Assembly (NCBI GenBank): GCA_013215385.1
Contig: JABSOY010000011.1
Span: 168,956 to 232,955 of the forward strand
DNA from: Colwellia sp.
GTDB taxonomy: Bacteria; Pseudomonadota; Gammaproteobacteria; Enterobacterales; Alteromonadaceae
DNA length: 64,000 nt
Direction: 5' to 3'
The notes under the pieces are model-generated. The model was not told the origin of the DNA and made no database searches. It worked only from the letters and a program-made list of their open reading frames with translations. Position numbers and translations under genes: made by a program. Of the stretch, positions 46,228 to 55,214 are shown in pieces (the stretch's first letter is position 1; the number at the start of each line of letters is the position of its first letter).

Positions 46228-46322
46228 ATTATAGCTCTTCAAACGGACAAAATGCAGCTGGCTATTTTAAATCCGTTTGATTTTTAGTCAACTATGTTTA
46301 GTTGCTTATGCTGATGTTGACA
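46223..46322 (+). repeat. Degenerate attC-like repeat
   Basis: CTTCAAACGGACAAAATGCA, GGCTATTTTAAATCCGTTTG and GTTGCTTATGCTGATGTTGA follow the same order as in the site at 49632-49728. The 3' GTTGACA stands for GTTRRRY. No gene follows until 46735; the 412 bases between hold nothing recognised. Confidence 0.5.
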
Positions 46323-46734
46323 TTAAGATACTGGCTTAGCGACAAATCCGTGGCCAATTATACTTGACCACTTCAAGAACTCTTAAAATATTTAACGCTT
46401 AGATAATATTGTTCGTTGCGTAACGTAGCAATGTTGATAGAAAATATAACCCTAAGAGTTATTTTAAGCCAGCTACCTAATGCTTAATTTTTGGCAATAG
46501 TTGTGGTTAGCTATATCTTGCTGTGGGGGCGATTTCGCCTTAGAGTATAAAATACGATGACAGCTATAAAACTATATCTAGCAAGTGCTTAGTGTATGTG
46601 GTAAAAAATAGAAAATGAAAGTTCATGGGAATTAAAGGCAGAAACTTTCTATCTAATAATACTGTTATAACGTTAAATCGAATGTAGTGTATTAACTGTC
46701 CCTATTATTCATTTCCAATCAAGGAAGTATTTAT

Positions 46735-47661
46735 ATGAATGTAAAACTTATAATAGTTATATTTTTCTGTGTATTGAGTAACTTGAGCTATGCAGGCCAA
46801 TCTAATGTTGAAAAACTAGGTTATAAGCAAAAAGATAAATTATTGATTATTCATGCAGATGACATAGGACTGAATCATTCAACTAACTCAGCGGTTATAA
46901 ATGCTTTTAAAAATGGCTACATTAATTCAGGTAGTATTATGGTGCCTGCCCCTAAGTTTGAAGAGTTCGCAACTTTTGCTAAAAACAACCAGCAATTTGA
47001 TTTAGGTCTTCATATCACTTTTACTTCTGAGTGGGCTAACTACCGCTGGGGGGGAGTCTTACCAAAAACGATTATATCAAGTTTGCTTGATAAGGATGGA
47101 TTTTTTTACCCCAACAGTGCAGATTTCGCAAAGAACGCAAAGATTGATGAGGTTGAACTAGAGTTTAGGGCGCAGATTGAACGCGCTATTCAGTTAGGTA
47201 TAAAACCAAGTCATATTGATACTCATATGGCTGCCCTTTTCGAAAATGTAGAGTTGTTTACTTTGTATTTAAAATTGGGGCGTGAATATAAAATACCTAC
47301 GATTATCCCCTTGAATTTTATATCTAGTGTGCCAAGTTATATGAAATTATTACAGGATCAAGACTTTGGATTAGATAGCTACTTATTTGTTAGATCTGGT
47401 ACAGAACCTTCTAAGTGGCCTAGCTTTTATAATGAGTTAATTGATAACATTAAACCATCTGAGGTGAATCAATTAACTTTTCATATTGCTTATGATGACG
47501 ATGATATGGCTGTTATTACGGATAGATATGCTGATTTTGGTTCTAAGTGGCGCCAGAGAGATATGGATTATGTAAGTGCGTTGGTACTAAAAGAAAAGCT
47601 TAAACAAGAAGAAATTAAACTTGTCACTTGGTCCCAGATTCAGCATCTTATATATAAGTAG
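46735..47661 (+). CDS. Secreted YdjC/ChbG-like carbohydrate deacetylase
   Basis: This 308 aa protein has a signal peptide (about 1-20) and the YdjC fold: IIHADDIGLNHSTN with the metal-binding Asp pair, DLGLHITFTSEW with His, and SHIDTHMAAL with paired His. ChbG-type enzymes deacetylate oligosaccharides. AAGGAAG precedes the ATG. The first clear attC-like site of the cassette cluster begins 31 bases after its stop, so this gene may be the leftmost cassette or lie just outside the array. Confidence 0.85.
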   Translation: MNVKLIIVIFFCVLSNLSYAGQSNVEKLGYKQKDKLLIIHADDIGLNHSTNSAVINAFKNGYINSGSIMVPAPKFEEFATFAKNNQQFDLGLHITFTSEWANYRWGGVLPKTIISSLLDKDGFFYPNSADFAKNAKIDEVELEFRAQIERAIQLGIKPSHIDTHMAALFENVELFTLYLKLGREYKIPTIIPLNFISSVPSYMKLLQDQDFGLDSYLFVRSGTEPSKWPSFYNELIDNIKPSEVNQLTFHIAYDDDDMAVITDRYADFGSKWRQRDMDYVSALVLKEKLKQEEIKLVTWSQIQHLIYK

Positions 47662-47692
47662 TTATTAAAAGTTTAATGTGGGCTTAGTCACG

Positions 47693-47793
47693 TTATAACA
47701 AGCCACTCAAGCAGGACTTTTAACAGTTGGTTAGGTTCCGCTTCGCTTCACATTTTAACCAACAATTAAAAGCCTCTTAGTGGGGCGTTAGGT
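47693..47793 (+). repeat. attC-like site 1 of the cassette cluster
   Basis: The site runs from TTATAAC to GTTAGGT (a full GTTRRRY match). GGACTTTTAACAGTTGGTTA pairs with TAACCAACAATTAAAAGCC with extra bases bulged on one side, the hallmark of attC. The loop holds GGTTCCGCTTCGCTTCACATT. The next gene starts 14 bases later. Confidence 0.82.
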
Positions 47794-47807
47794 GAAATGG
47801 AGTTTAA

Positions 47808-48200
47808 ATGAAGCTATTACTAATTTTATCGTTATTTGCATCACCAATATTCGCGTCAAAATTTGATGTAGAGACTTATTCAACCTCGCTTGACTTTGCC
47901 CAAGTAAAAGATGTTTTGGCTACCCAGAAATCGAAGGGCAGTTGGTGTTTTGGTACTTCTGTTCGGCACAATGACCAAGGTTGGGAGCATTATGCGGATG
48001 GTTGGGAAGTCATAGATCTTGAAGGTAATCAGCTTGGTTATCGTAAACTTGGTCATCCACATAATAATGAACAACCATTTACGCGCAGTCAGTGTAACAT
48101 TAAAATACCAGCTAACATGTCTAAAGTAATAGTACGAGCCAAGTGTAATAAACACGGTTTTGGTGGTAAGGCAATGATTGTAGACCTTAGTAATAAATAA
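47808..48200 (+). CDS. Cassette gene: secreted protein of an uncharacterised family
   Basis: This 130 aa protein has a signal peptide (KLLLILSLFASPIFAS) and a core GWEHYADGWEVIDLEGNQLG, then HPHNNEQPFTRSQ, that I associate from memory with a family of exported proteins of unknown role in other proteobacteria. The conserved His pair, Glu and Ser/Thr could form a binding site. GGAG precedes the ATG. It is enclosed by attC-like sites 1 and 2. Confidence 0.75.
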   Translation: MKLLLILSLFASPIFASKFDVETYSTSLDFAQVKDVLATQKSKGSWCFGTSVRHNDQGWEHYADGWEVIDLEGNQLGYRKLGHPHNNEQPFTRSQCNIKIPANMSKVIVRAKCNKHGFGGKAMIVDLSNK

Positions 48201-48207
48201 GGTATTC

Positions 48208-48307
48208 ACCATACAAGCAATTCAAACGGAACAAAAGCAGTTAGTTAGGTTCCGCTTCGCTTCACATTATAACCAACAATTTTTGTCCGCTTAAGTGGGC
48301 GTTATAC
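48208..48307 (+). repeat. attC-like site 2 of the cassette cluster
   Basis: ACGGAACAAAAGCAGTTAGT pairs with ACCAACAATTTTTGTCCG, and the loop has the same GGTTCCGCTTCGCTTCACATT as site 1. The 3' end is GGGCGTTATAC. The 5' simple site is worn (CCATAC). Confidence 0.8.
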
Positions 48308-48324
48308 GTATTTCAGAGGTGCAT

Positions 48325-49050
48325 GTGAAATCTTCAATTTTAGTCCTAATTATTACTCTCTTAACTGGGTGTGAAATTACAGGTACAGCAAGTAAAACAA
48401 CATTCCCTATTTTAACAAACGCACCAACGTTTCAATCTGGTCTTAATTCTGTAAATTTAATTACCGATGAAAGTACTGCTGATAATGAGTCTTATGGGGC
48501 TTTCAATTGGGGAAGTTTTGATGAATCAGATAAAAAGGTAATTCAACAAACTATTCTTAATACTATTAACAAGAATGCAGCGGGTATTGCTAAACAAGCT
48601 AATGTCCACGTGAAAATTCACCGTTATTCTCAAGTTATAACAAATGCAAGTTATGCGAGCTTTGTCATTGTTGATTGGTGTCTCGAATTGAAAGGTGAGA
48701 TCATCTCAGACGAAGTGTTCTACGCAGGTTTAAGTGACGAACTCAATATTTTCACTGGAAAGACATTGGGCTGGGCTAAAGGTGAAACACATAAAGCAAT
48801 AACTAGTCGAATTATTAATAAATCAATCGAGACACTGACTGTGCCAGTTCGTAAAAGTTCTTACCCTGAAGCAAATATATATTTAAATGCTGCAGAAGCA
48901 GTTGAAGCACTCCCAAAACAATTAACGTCTATTGGTACCGCTGGTTTCTCTGGTGGCGGATATTATTATGTTGGTTCACAAACGGGTAATACGGACTTTG
49001 ACAAAAAGGCAATTTATAAAAAAGTAGACTGGGCAACAAAAATACAATAG
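48325..49050 (+). CDS. Cassette gene: putative lipoprotein, 241 aa
   Basis: GTG 48325 is preferred: GAGG lies just upstream, while an earlier in-frame GTG falls inside attC site 2. The leader ends in a lipobox LLTGC. The mature part has NWGSFDESDKKVIQQTILNT and a beta-rich C-terminal half (VHVKIHRYSQ, FVIVDWCLELKGEI). Family not recognised; a cell-envelope role is likely from the lipid anchor. Enclosed by attC-like sites 2 and 3. Confidence 0.65.
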   Translation: MKSSILVLIITLLTGCEITGTASKTTFPILTNAPTFQSGLNSVNLITDESTADNESYGAFNWGSFDESDKKVIQQTILNTINKNAAGIAKQANVHVKIHRYSQVITNASYASFVIVDWCLELKGEIISDEVFYAGLSDELNIFTGKTLGWAKGETHKAITSRIINKSIETLTVPVRKSSYPEANIYLNAAEAVEALPKQLTSIGTAGFSGGGYYYVGSQTGNTDFDKKAIYKKVDWATKIQ

Positions 49051-49065
49051 TTCAGTGGATATTAC

Positions 49066-49166
49066 GTATAATAAGCTCTTCAAACGGAACAAAAATAGTT
49101 GGTTAGGTTCCGATTCGTTACACATTTAAGCCAATTATTCTTTGTCCGCTTAAATGGGCATTATGT
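49066..49166 (+). repeat. attC-like site 3 of the cassette cluster
   Basis: GGAACAAAAATAGTTGGTTA pairs with AAGCCAATTATTCTTTGTCC around GGTTCCGATTCGTTACACATT, near-identical to sites 1 and 2. The 3' core reads ATTATGT, with G to A at the first position. Confidence 0.78.
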
Positions 49167-49187
49167 TTATCAATCAAGGATGGTTTC

Positions 49188-49631
49188 ATGTTCAAAAAAT
49201 CACTGCTTATTTTATTATCATATCTACCTCTTTCTGTTTTTGGAGCTGAGTTTGAGTTTTCACTGGGGGCCGGTTTTCAATATAGTGGAGTTATAGGGAC
49301 TCAATTTTCAGTAAAACATCAAGATAGTCAATATTACATGTCAGTTGGTTTACCTGGATATTCAATAGGGATGCAAACAATTGTGTCAGACAATGAATAT
49401 CATTCTGCTGGTTTCTCACTTGGTGAAATTCAAGGTATATTTGATGGAGATAGCCGATATGGTTTTATAACTTATAATTATCATGTGGATGGCTTTAAAA
49501 ACAAAGGATGGATTTTAGGTGCCGGAGTCGGTGTCTACGATGAGGAATCATATACACCATTATTTGGTAATGAGCGTATCAACCCTTCAAAAAAAGCTAT
49601 GTTTACATTAGATGTTGGTTATAAATTCTAA
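49188..49631 (+). CDS. Cassette gene: small outer-membrane-like beta-barrel protein
   Basis: This 147 aa protein has a signal peptide (FKKSLLILLSYLPLSVFG) and alternating beta strands rich in Gly and aromatics (FSLGAGFQYSGVIGTQFSVK, WILGAGVGVYDEES), ending in TLDVGYKF, the BAM-type aromatic end. The length fits a small barrel of about eight strands. AAGGATG precedes the ATG. Enclosed by attC-like sites 3 and 4. Confidence 0.7.
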   Translation: MFKKSLLILLSYLPLSVFGAEFEFSLGAGFQYSGVIGTQFSVKHQDSQYYMSVGLPGYSIGMQTIVSDNEYHSAGFSLGEIQGIFDGDSRYGFITYNYHVDGFKNKGWILGAGVGVYDEESYTPLFGNERINPSKKAMFTLDVGYKF

Positions 49632-49728
49632 AGATAACAATAACTTCAAACGAAAAAACACATTGGCTGTTTTTACTCCGTTCGATATTTTAGTAAACTA
49701 TATTTTTCTGCTTAAGTAGGCGTTATGT
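49632..49728 (+). repeat. attC-like site 4 of the cassette cluster
   Basis: The site starts at the stop codon of the preceding gene (AGATAAC) and ends in GCTTAAGTAGGCGTTATGT. The internal stem is weaker than in sites 1-3, and the loop lacks the GGTTCCGCTTCG core; it resembles the repeat at 46223-46322. Confidence 0.65.
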
Positions 49729-49799
49729 TTAAGTATTAGCCACAATTAGTGAATACATTCTATAGTTAATTCGTACCAATTAATTTAGGATAATATGCA

Positions 49800-50159
49800 A
49801 TGACATTAGCAGACATAGTACAACGTGGTTGGGAAGCTGTTGGCACTGGGGCGTTTGATACCTTAGTTAAAGATTACGTAGAAGGTATGACCTTCATTAT
49901 GCCCGGGCAAGTTGATATTTTGGAAGGGCGACAGGCGTTTCGTTCTGCTTTAGATACTCTTGGGTCATTCCTACCACCAGGCTTTGAAATTACGGAGCTT
50001 AGGCAACTAGAAGGGGAAAGTGAAGTCGTCTCGATCGTTGAATGGAAATCCGATAAGATTACTGCTTCTCAGCTGTCAGTTTTGTTCAAATTTGAAGGCG
50101 AAAAAATCTATGAGGAACGCTGGTTCATAGACACTGAACAATGGAAAAGTGCATTCTGA
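49800..50159 (+). CDS. Cassette gene: SnoaL/NTF2-like protein
   Basis: This 119 aa soluble protein has the NTF2-like fold of SnoaL proteins: LADIVQRGWEAVGTGAFDTL, DYVEGMTFIMPGQ, then strands EVVSIVEWKSDK and the closing YEERWFIDTEQW. Proteins of this type act as isomerases, hydrolases or binding proteins; no catalytic Asp or His can be assigned. AGGATAATATGCA precedes the ATG. Enclosed by attC-like sites 4 and 5. A second NTF2-like gene lies at 9.2 kb beside another attC-like repeat. Confidence 0.75.
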   Translation: MTLADIVQRGWEAVGTGAFDTLVKDYVEGMTFIMPGQVDILEGRQAFRSALDTLGSFLPPGFEITELRQLEGESEVVSIVEWKSDKITASQLSVLFKFEGEKIYEERWFIDTEQWKSAF

Positions 50160-50192
50160 TTATTAGATAAACTTAGTATATGAATTCGGCAA

Positions 50193-50292
50193 ACTTAACA
50201 AAATACTCAAGGAGGACAAATAACCGTTGGCTTTTCCTCCTGCGTAGCTACTTTTAGCCAACAATTATTTTCTTCATAATGGGGCGTTATCA
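50193..50292 (+). repeat. attC-like site 5 of the cassette cluster
   Basis: ACTTAAC is an exact RYYYAAC match. GGAGGACAAATAACCGTTGG pairs partly with CCAACAATTATTTTCTTC. The loop has TTTTCCTCCTGCGTAGCTAC and so differs from sites 1-3. The 3' end GGGGCGTTATC ends the cluster. Confidence 0.7.
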
Positions 50293-50685
50293 ATTAGAGA
50301 AGTCAAAATATCAAATGTCAGTTTTCAGATAATAAACTTAACATAGCTATCCACTTGAAAGGCACAGTAGGGCACAAACTGAGCTAGGTATTATTATTAT
50401 TTACCCTTACGTAAGTCTACATTGATTATTTAAGAACTAGAGTTTTGCCTTAATGGCGTATTTAATTAATCTCTATAGCTAATACATAAAACATACAGCA
50501 TCAGCTAGCTGGAAACTGCGATTAAAGTCTTACTGCTCGGCATTTTTTCAATAATCGCTAGTGATATTTGGGTAATGTTTTCCAAGTAACTCTTAAGTTT
50601 CTTAGAAAAAATTGGGCAATATTGGCTAAATGGCAGTTGTACCAAGTAGCTGTGTACTATAATGGGAAAATAACCAGGAGGGATA
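50293..50685. other. Intergenic region after the cassette cluster
   Basis: 393 bases with no cassette gene and no integrase. The last part carries CAGGAGG, the ribosome binding site of the next gene. Confidence 0.5.
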
Positions 50686-53600
50686 ATGCCTTTTCTGTAT
50701 TTCTTACTATTGTGTTTAGCTGGTTGTTTCAGTTTATCGGTGCGGGCAGATATTTTTGATCTTGGCCAGCCGTCTTTTGCCGCTGTTGGTAACAGCCAAA
50801 CATTGCCTAGCGGCGTGATAACATCGTTAGTTAATGACTCCGCAGGATTTCTATGGATAGGCACGCAAAGTGGTCTAGTTCGTTACGACGGTTATACTTT
50901 CAAATTGTATCAGCACAACCCAGACGACCCTAACTCCTTACCCGGTAATTATATTAAAGCCCTATTTGTCAGTGATGATGAAAAGCTCTACATAGGTACG
51001 TCCATTAGCGGTTTAAGTGTACTTAATTTATCTACCGGATTATTTGTCAATTTTTTTCATGATGACAACAGTAGTAACAGTTTGGTCAATAACCGCATTG
51101 CTGCAATTAGTCAGGACAAGCAAGGCGGCATGTGGATAGGCACTAGTAACGGGCTCGATTACCTAGCCAAAGATACTAAAAACTTCATTCATTACCAGCA
51201 TGACCCCAAAGACCCCAACAGCCTTAATGACAATCATGTGAAAACGTTATTATTCGATAACCTTGGACAATTGTGGGTTGGCAGCTGGGAAGGCATTAAT
51301 GTGATGACGACACTCGACTCGGGTCTCAAGCAATTCAAGTCAGATAGCGGTGTCAGCGGTGTTTTTACGAAGCAAGTGATCACCAGCTTGATGCAAATGA
51401 CTGATGGTACGATTTGGCTGGGCACGGTAAAAAATGGTATTGCGCGGATAAACCCTGATAACTCAGTGCACCGATTTAAACTGAGCGAGGATGAAAAACA
51501 ACCTTGGGTATTTTCGATGATCAATGTCAAATCCAATCAGATATGGGTGGCTACTTACGGTGAGGGTATTATTGTTGTGGACGCATCCAACGGTAAGGTT
51601 ATTAAGAATATACGCCACCACGAACAGGTCGAAAGCAGTATAAACACAAATAACATCGCTTCCTTTCTGGTTGACCCTGCGGGATTACTGTGGATAGGGA
51701 CTTGGGGGAAATGGCTTAATCTTTATAACCCGGTTAATAGTTACGTCAGTGTATTGCGCCATAAACAGGCACAGCAAACAGGTTTGAGCGGTCCTCAGGT
51801 TATGGCGGTTAAACAAATGCATAATCGTGATATTTGGCTGGGTCTTGAGGGAAAAGGTATCGACCGCTGGGATCAAAGTAGTCAGACAATTACACCGATA
51901 GCGGGATTTGAAGACAAAACAGTTATATCAATTGAACAAACAACTAATGGAGAGATTTGGGTTGGCACGATGTTTAATGGTTTGATGCGGTATTTTGAGG
52001 AGGGGTCACAAAAGGTAAAAATAGCAGGCCTGGAAACGTTGAATATCTACGCGATTGCACAAGCCGATAATAATAATCTATGGTTAGGTACTTATAATGG
52101 TTTTTATTATATTGATGTATTAAGCAAAGTTGCGACAAGCCAAAGGTTCAAAAGTAGCAAAGGACAAACGAAGACCTTTGCGGCCAATAAAGTGATTCAA
52201 CAAGGTGATGGTCGACTATGGGCGGCAAGTGTTAGTGGTTTATTTCTGCTGCAACCGGGGGAAACAGATTGGCAGAGGGTGAGATTGAACCCAGACAGCA
52301 AAATAAACTCTTTTATTTCCGGACTATCGATTGATGATAATCAACAGTTATGGGTGTCAACACCAAGTGATTTATATTTTTTGACCAGTCAGGCCAATAA
52401 AAAACCAACATTTGTTAGAGCAAATCAGCGCTACGACAAAAATAGCAGCGGTATTGGCAGCGATATCAATGCTGATGCCCAAGGGCGTATCTGGTCACCC
52501 TATGCCATGTTTGACCCGACTAAGTTACAAACCCATGGTTTGGGCGTTGATCATGGTGAACAACATAGTATCGGTATTGCACCATTTTGGCATGGTGCTG
52601 GCAGTAAAACGGCAAATGGCTTGTTGCTTTTTGGTGGCACCAAGGGCTTGCTAATATTTCGTCCAGAAGATTATCAACCTTGGTTATACCGGGCGCCCTT
52701 GGTGATCACCCAAGTAAAATTGGGCAATGAAATTGTCGCGGTTGATAGCACAAAACCCTTGTCAATATTACCTTCACAACGCAGTTTATCGGTTGAGTTT
52801 GCCGCGCTGGACATGTTTTCGCCCAAATTAATTGATTATCAATATTGGCTCGAGGGCTTTGACAATCAGTGGATCGATAGTAAACATAGAATAGCCAACT
52901 ATACCAATCTTGACCCTGGCGATTATAAGTTAAAGGTGCGTTTCACTAACCGCCATAAGCAATGGTTTGAAGCAGAGTCTTTGTTAAGCATTACGGTTAT
53001 ACCAAAATGGTATCAGACTCTGAGGTTTAAACTACTGAGTATTCTGTTAATCGCATTAGTGCTTTACAGCGCATATTTAATCAGAGTCAAGCAGCTGAAA
53101 CAGCGTAAAAAAATGTTAAAAATACAGGTGAAACAGCGTACTGAACAATTAGTGAAAAAAACGCAAGAAGCCTATCAAACTATGGAGAATCTCAAAGATA
53201 CTCAGGCGCAACTGGTTGAAAGTGAGAAGCAGGCAGGGTTGGGGAAAATGGTTGCCGGTGTAGCACATGAATTGAATACGCCGCTGGGCGTTTGTATCAC
53301 GGCAATTTCAGCTATCGACGGAAGTGTTGAAAATCTGGCTGCATTGATGACTGGTGGCAATTTGACTAAATCGGCGTTTTCTCAGTTTTTTACCGATTAC
53401 AAAACTGGCTCTACTTTAGTAGGATCCAACTTACACCGGGCAGGTGAATTGGTTGAGAGTTTTAAGTTGGTAAGTGGGGATCAATTTTACCAAAAAAGTG
53501 AGTTTGAACTTACCGGTTATGTGGCAAATTGTTTAGCTAGCATGCGCGATAAAATCAGTGAACAAAGCCATCATTTGATCTATAGTTTTGACCAGCCTGT

Positions 53601-53946
53601 GACCATTAAGTCTTACCGTAGTGCGTTTGAATTTATCATTCGCGTGCTGGTCGAAAATGCGTTGGATCATGGTTTTGAGGGATGCACAGATGGTCGCGTA
53701 ACTGTCGATATCAGCAGTAACAACAGCGAAGTTGTCCTGACAGTAGAGGATGACGGTATTGGTATAAAGGCCAACGAATTGGCGTTAATCTTTGATCCCT
53801 TTTATACCAGCAAACGAGGCAGTGGTCATTGCGGTCTAGATTTGCATATTATTTTCAATATCGTTAACCATAAACTAGGTGGGTTTATTGACTGCCAAAG
53901 CAAGCCAGGGAAAGGCTGCTGTTTTATTATCACCTTGCCAGTTTAA
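50686..53946 (+). CDS. Propeller-type periplasmic-sensing histidine kinase
   Basis: This 1086 aa protein has a signal peptide (about 1-22), some 13 two-component-propeller repeats (FLWIGTQSGLVRYDG and similar) forming periplasmic blades up to about residue 690, a Y_Y_Y domain (about 690-760), one TM segment (KLLSILLIALVLYSAYLI), a coiled coil, then HisKA with H861 (VAHELNTPLGV) and HATPase (VLVENALDHG, DDGIGIK). The G2 box GSGHCGLDL is unusual. Unlike the HTCS family of Bacteroidetes there is no receiver or AraC domain in the protein, and no response regulator gene is next to it. Confidence 0.93.
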   Translation: MPFLYFLLLCLAGCFSLSVRADIFDLGQPSFAAVGNSQTLPSGVITSLVNDSAGFLWIGTQSGLVRYDGYTFKLYQHNPDDPNSLPGNYIKALFVSDDEKLYIGTSISGLSVLNLSTGLFVNFFHDDNSSNSLVNNRIAAISQDKQGGMWIGTSNGLDYLAKDTKNFIHYQHDPKDPNSLNDNHVKTLLFDNLGQLWVGSWEGINVMTTLDSGLKQFKSDSGVSGVFTKQVITSLMQMTDGTIWLGTVKNGIARINPDNSVHRFKLSEDEKQPWVFSMINVKSNQIWVATYGEGIIVVDASNGKVIKNIRHHEQVESSINTNNIASFLVDPAGLLWIGTWGKWLNLYNPVNSYVSVLRHKQAQQTGLSGPQVMAVKQMHNRDIWLGLEGKGIDRWDQSSQTITPIAGFEDKTVISIEQTTNGEIWVGTMFNGLMRYFEEGSQKVKIAGLETLNIYAIAQADNNNLWLGTYNGFYYIDVLSKVATSQRFKSSKGQTKTFAANKVIQQGDGRLWAASVSGLFLLQPGETDWQRVRLNPDSKINSFISGLSIDDNQQLWVSTPSDLYFLTSQANKKPTFVRANQRYDKNSSGIGSDINADAQGRIWSPYAMFDPTKLQTHGLGVDHGEQHSIGIAPFWHGAGSKTANGLLLFGGTKGLLIFRPEDYQPWLYRAPLVITQVKLGNEIVAVDSTKPLSILPSQRSLSVEFAALDMFSPKLIDYQYWLEGFDNQWIDSKHRIANYTNLDPGDYKLKVRFTNRHKQWFEAESLLSITVIPKWYQTLRFKLLSILLIALVLYSAYLIRVKQLKQRKKMLKIQVKQRTEQLVKKTQEAYQTMENLKDTQAQLVESEKQAGLGKMVAGVAHELNTPLGVCITAISAIDGSVENLAALMTGGNLTKSAFSQFFTDYKTGSTLVGSNLHRAGELVESFKLVSGDQFYQKSEFELTGYVANCLASMRDKISEQSHHLIYSFDQPVTIKSYRSAFEFIIRVLVENALDHGFEGCTDGRVTVDISSNNSEVVLTVEDDGIGIKANELALIFDPFYTSKRGSGHCGLDLHIIFNIVNHKLGGFIDCQSKPGKGCCFIITLPV

Positions 53947-54109
53947 ATGGTACAACTATTTGTGACCAAGGAGGTGTTTGTGTAATGATACTAGACCGTA
54001 GAGTTAAGGATACTTCTGGCACTTAAGCTAGGGTCTAATAACAAAGTAAAATCTGTTATTTTTAAATTATTTAAATTACGGGTAAATGTTGCCAGTAATT
54101 TGTTTAGGG

Positions 54110-54823
54110 ATGAACGTGAACAAAAAAAATATTACCGTGATAATTGTTATCATTGCCACATTCGCTTTTTATTTACACCATAGTCGAAATGATTTCGTTG
54201 ATAATATTGACCAAGCCAATGAAGATAATAAGCCTATATTCTCATCAGAGAAAACAAATTTTGTTATCAGTGCCGATAATAAATCTACATATGATTCAAT
54301 CTCTGAATTGAGCGCCTCGAATGAAGAAACAGCCAAAACAAGTAATACCGCGATAACAAAACAGTCAGAAAATACCCATGTCAGCCAATATATTCCAACC
54401 GCTGAATTTATAGAAAGCTATGCTAAATTTAAAACATTAGTTAAGGGGTTTAATAGATTAGGAAATCATATAGATAGTTTTGCTAATAGCGAAGTTGATG
54501 TGGAGTGGACACTCAAAATGGAAAACATGATTTATAATCAGATGCAATATATAGCTGAAACAGGAGAGCAACGATTTACAAACATACAATTTAATGAAAT
54601 TGATTGTCGAAGTTCGATGTGTAAATTAAATGTAGGCAGGATGGATCTAAGTGGTAATGGGGAGCAAATATCTGATATAACAAGCTACCTATTAGGTACG
54701 GAAAGTAGACGGAATGCAGATGATTATAGAAAAGTTATCACTGATAATCATGACGATGGAACGACTTCATTTTATTTCAGCCGCAGCGTTAATGACAATT
54801 TAACAGGTGGCGGTAGAGAATAA
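54110..54823 (+). CDS. Membrane-anchored protein with C-x(4)-C motif, paralogue A
   Basis: This protein of about 237 aa has one TM segment near the N terminus (NITVIIVIIATFAFYL), a polar linker and a C-terminal domain with EVDVEWTLKMENMI and NEIDCRSSMCKLNVG. The same order of features occurs in the protein at 56268 (EQQIDHDWKLAVEDKI, then YECKYSLCRVEIK). The Cys pair may form a disulphide. The true start (54086, 54110 or GTG 54116) is uncertain; AGGG lies just before 54110. Family role unknown. Confidence 0.6.
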   Translation: MNVNKKNITVIIVIIATFAFYLHHSRNDFVDNIDQANEDNKPIFSSEKTNFVISADNKSTYDSISELSASNEETAKTSNTAITKQSENTHVSQYIPTAEFIESYAKFKTLVKGFNRLGNHIDSFANSEVDVEWTLKMENMIYNQMQYIAETGEQRFTNIQFNEIDCRSSMCKLNVGRMDLSGNGEQISDITSYLLGTESRRNADDYRKVITDNHDDGTTSFYFSRSVNDNLTGGGRE

Positions 54824-55209
54824 GATGAGAAATATAACTAGGGTATAAGTAGAATATACTGTTGCAGCGTTGGTTATGAATTTCGAGCAGATTGAAGTTG
54901 ACTGGGAGAATCCAAGGCTAAAGACTTTGAACGATTTGTTGAGTTAAAGATAAAATATAAGGCTTATAATTCGATAGTATACTGTTACATGAACTAGCGC
55001 TTCAGTTCTTGCTTATTTATATCAAGTGACGCAGCAGGGCGTTGCTGATGAGATTGCACATTAAGTTCTGTATTTAATATGGCCACTAGAAGATACTTGG
55101 TTTTATTTTATTAATGAAGTAAGTTCATTATCAAAAGTAAACGTCTACAAGTAATCAACGAACCAATTTTTATGTCTTGGTTCGTTGATTAGTAGCTTAA
55201 TAAATTAAG
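54824..55209. other. Intergenic region, 386 bases
   Basis: No gene is supported. The right end contains the two hairpins beside the DUF4156 gene; the rest is plain AT-rich sequence. Confidence 0.4.
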
Positions 55210-55214
55210 CTACT
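55153..55214. repeat. Two tandem perfect hairpins
   Basis: AATCAACGAACCAA and TTGGTTCGTTGATT are perfect 14-bp arms with a 10-base loop; directly next to them AGTAGCTTAAT and ATTAAGCTACT are perfect 11-bp arms with a 2-base loop. They follow the DUF4156 gene on its 3' side and may form a terminator, but no T run lies after them on that strand. Confidence 0.6.

Noticed and set aside
47880..48212. Antisense frame of 110 codons over the first cassette gene
   Set aside because: Opposite a gene with signal peptide, ribosome binding site and conserved core; a shadow.
47693..50292. CRISPR array
   Set aside because: Repeats are about 100 bases, imperfect, and separated by genes, not by short spacers.
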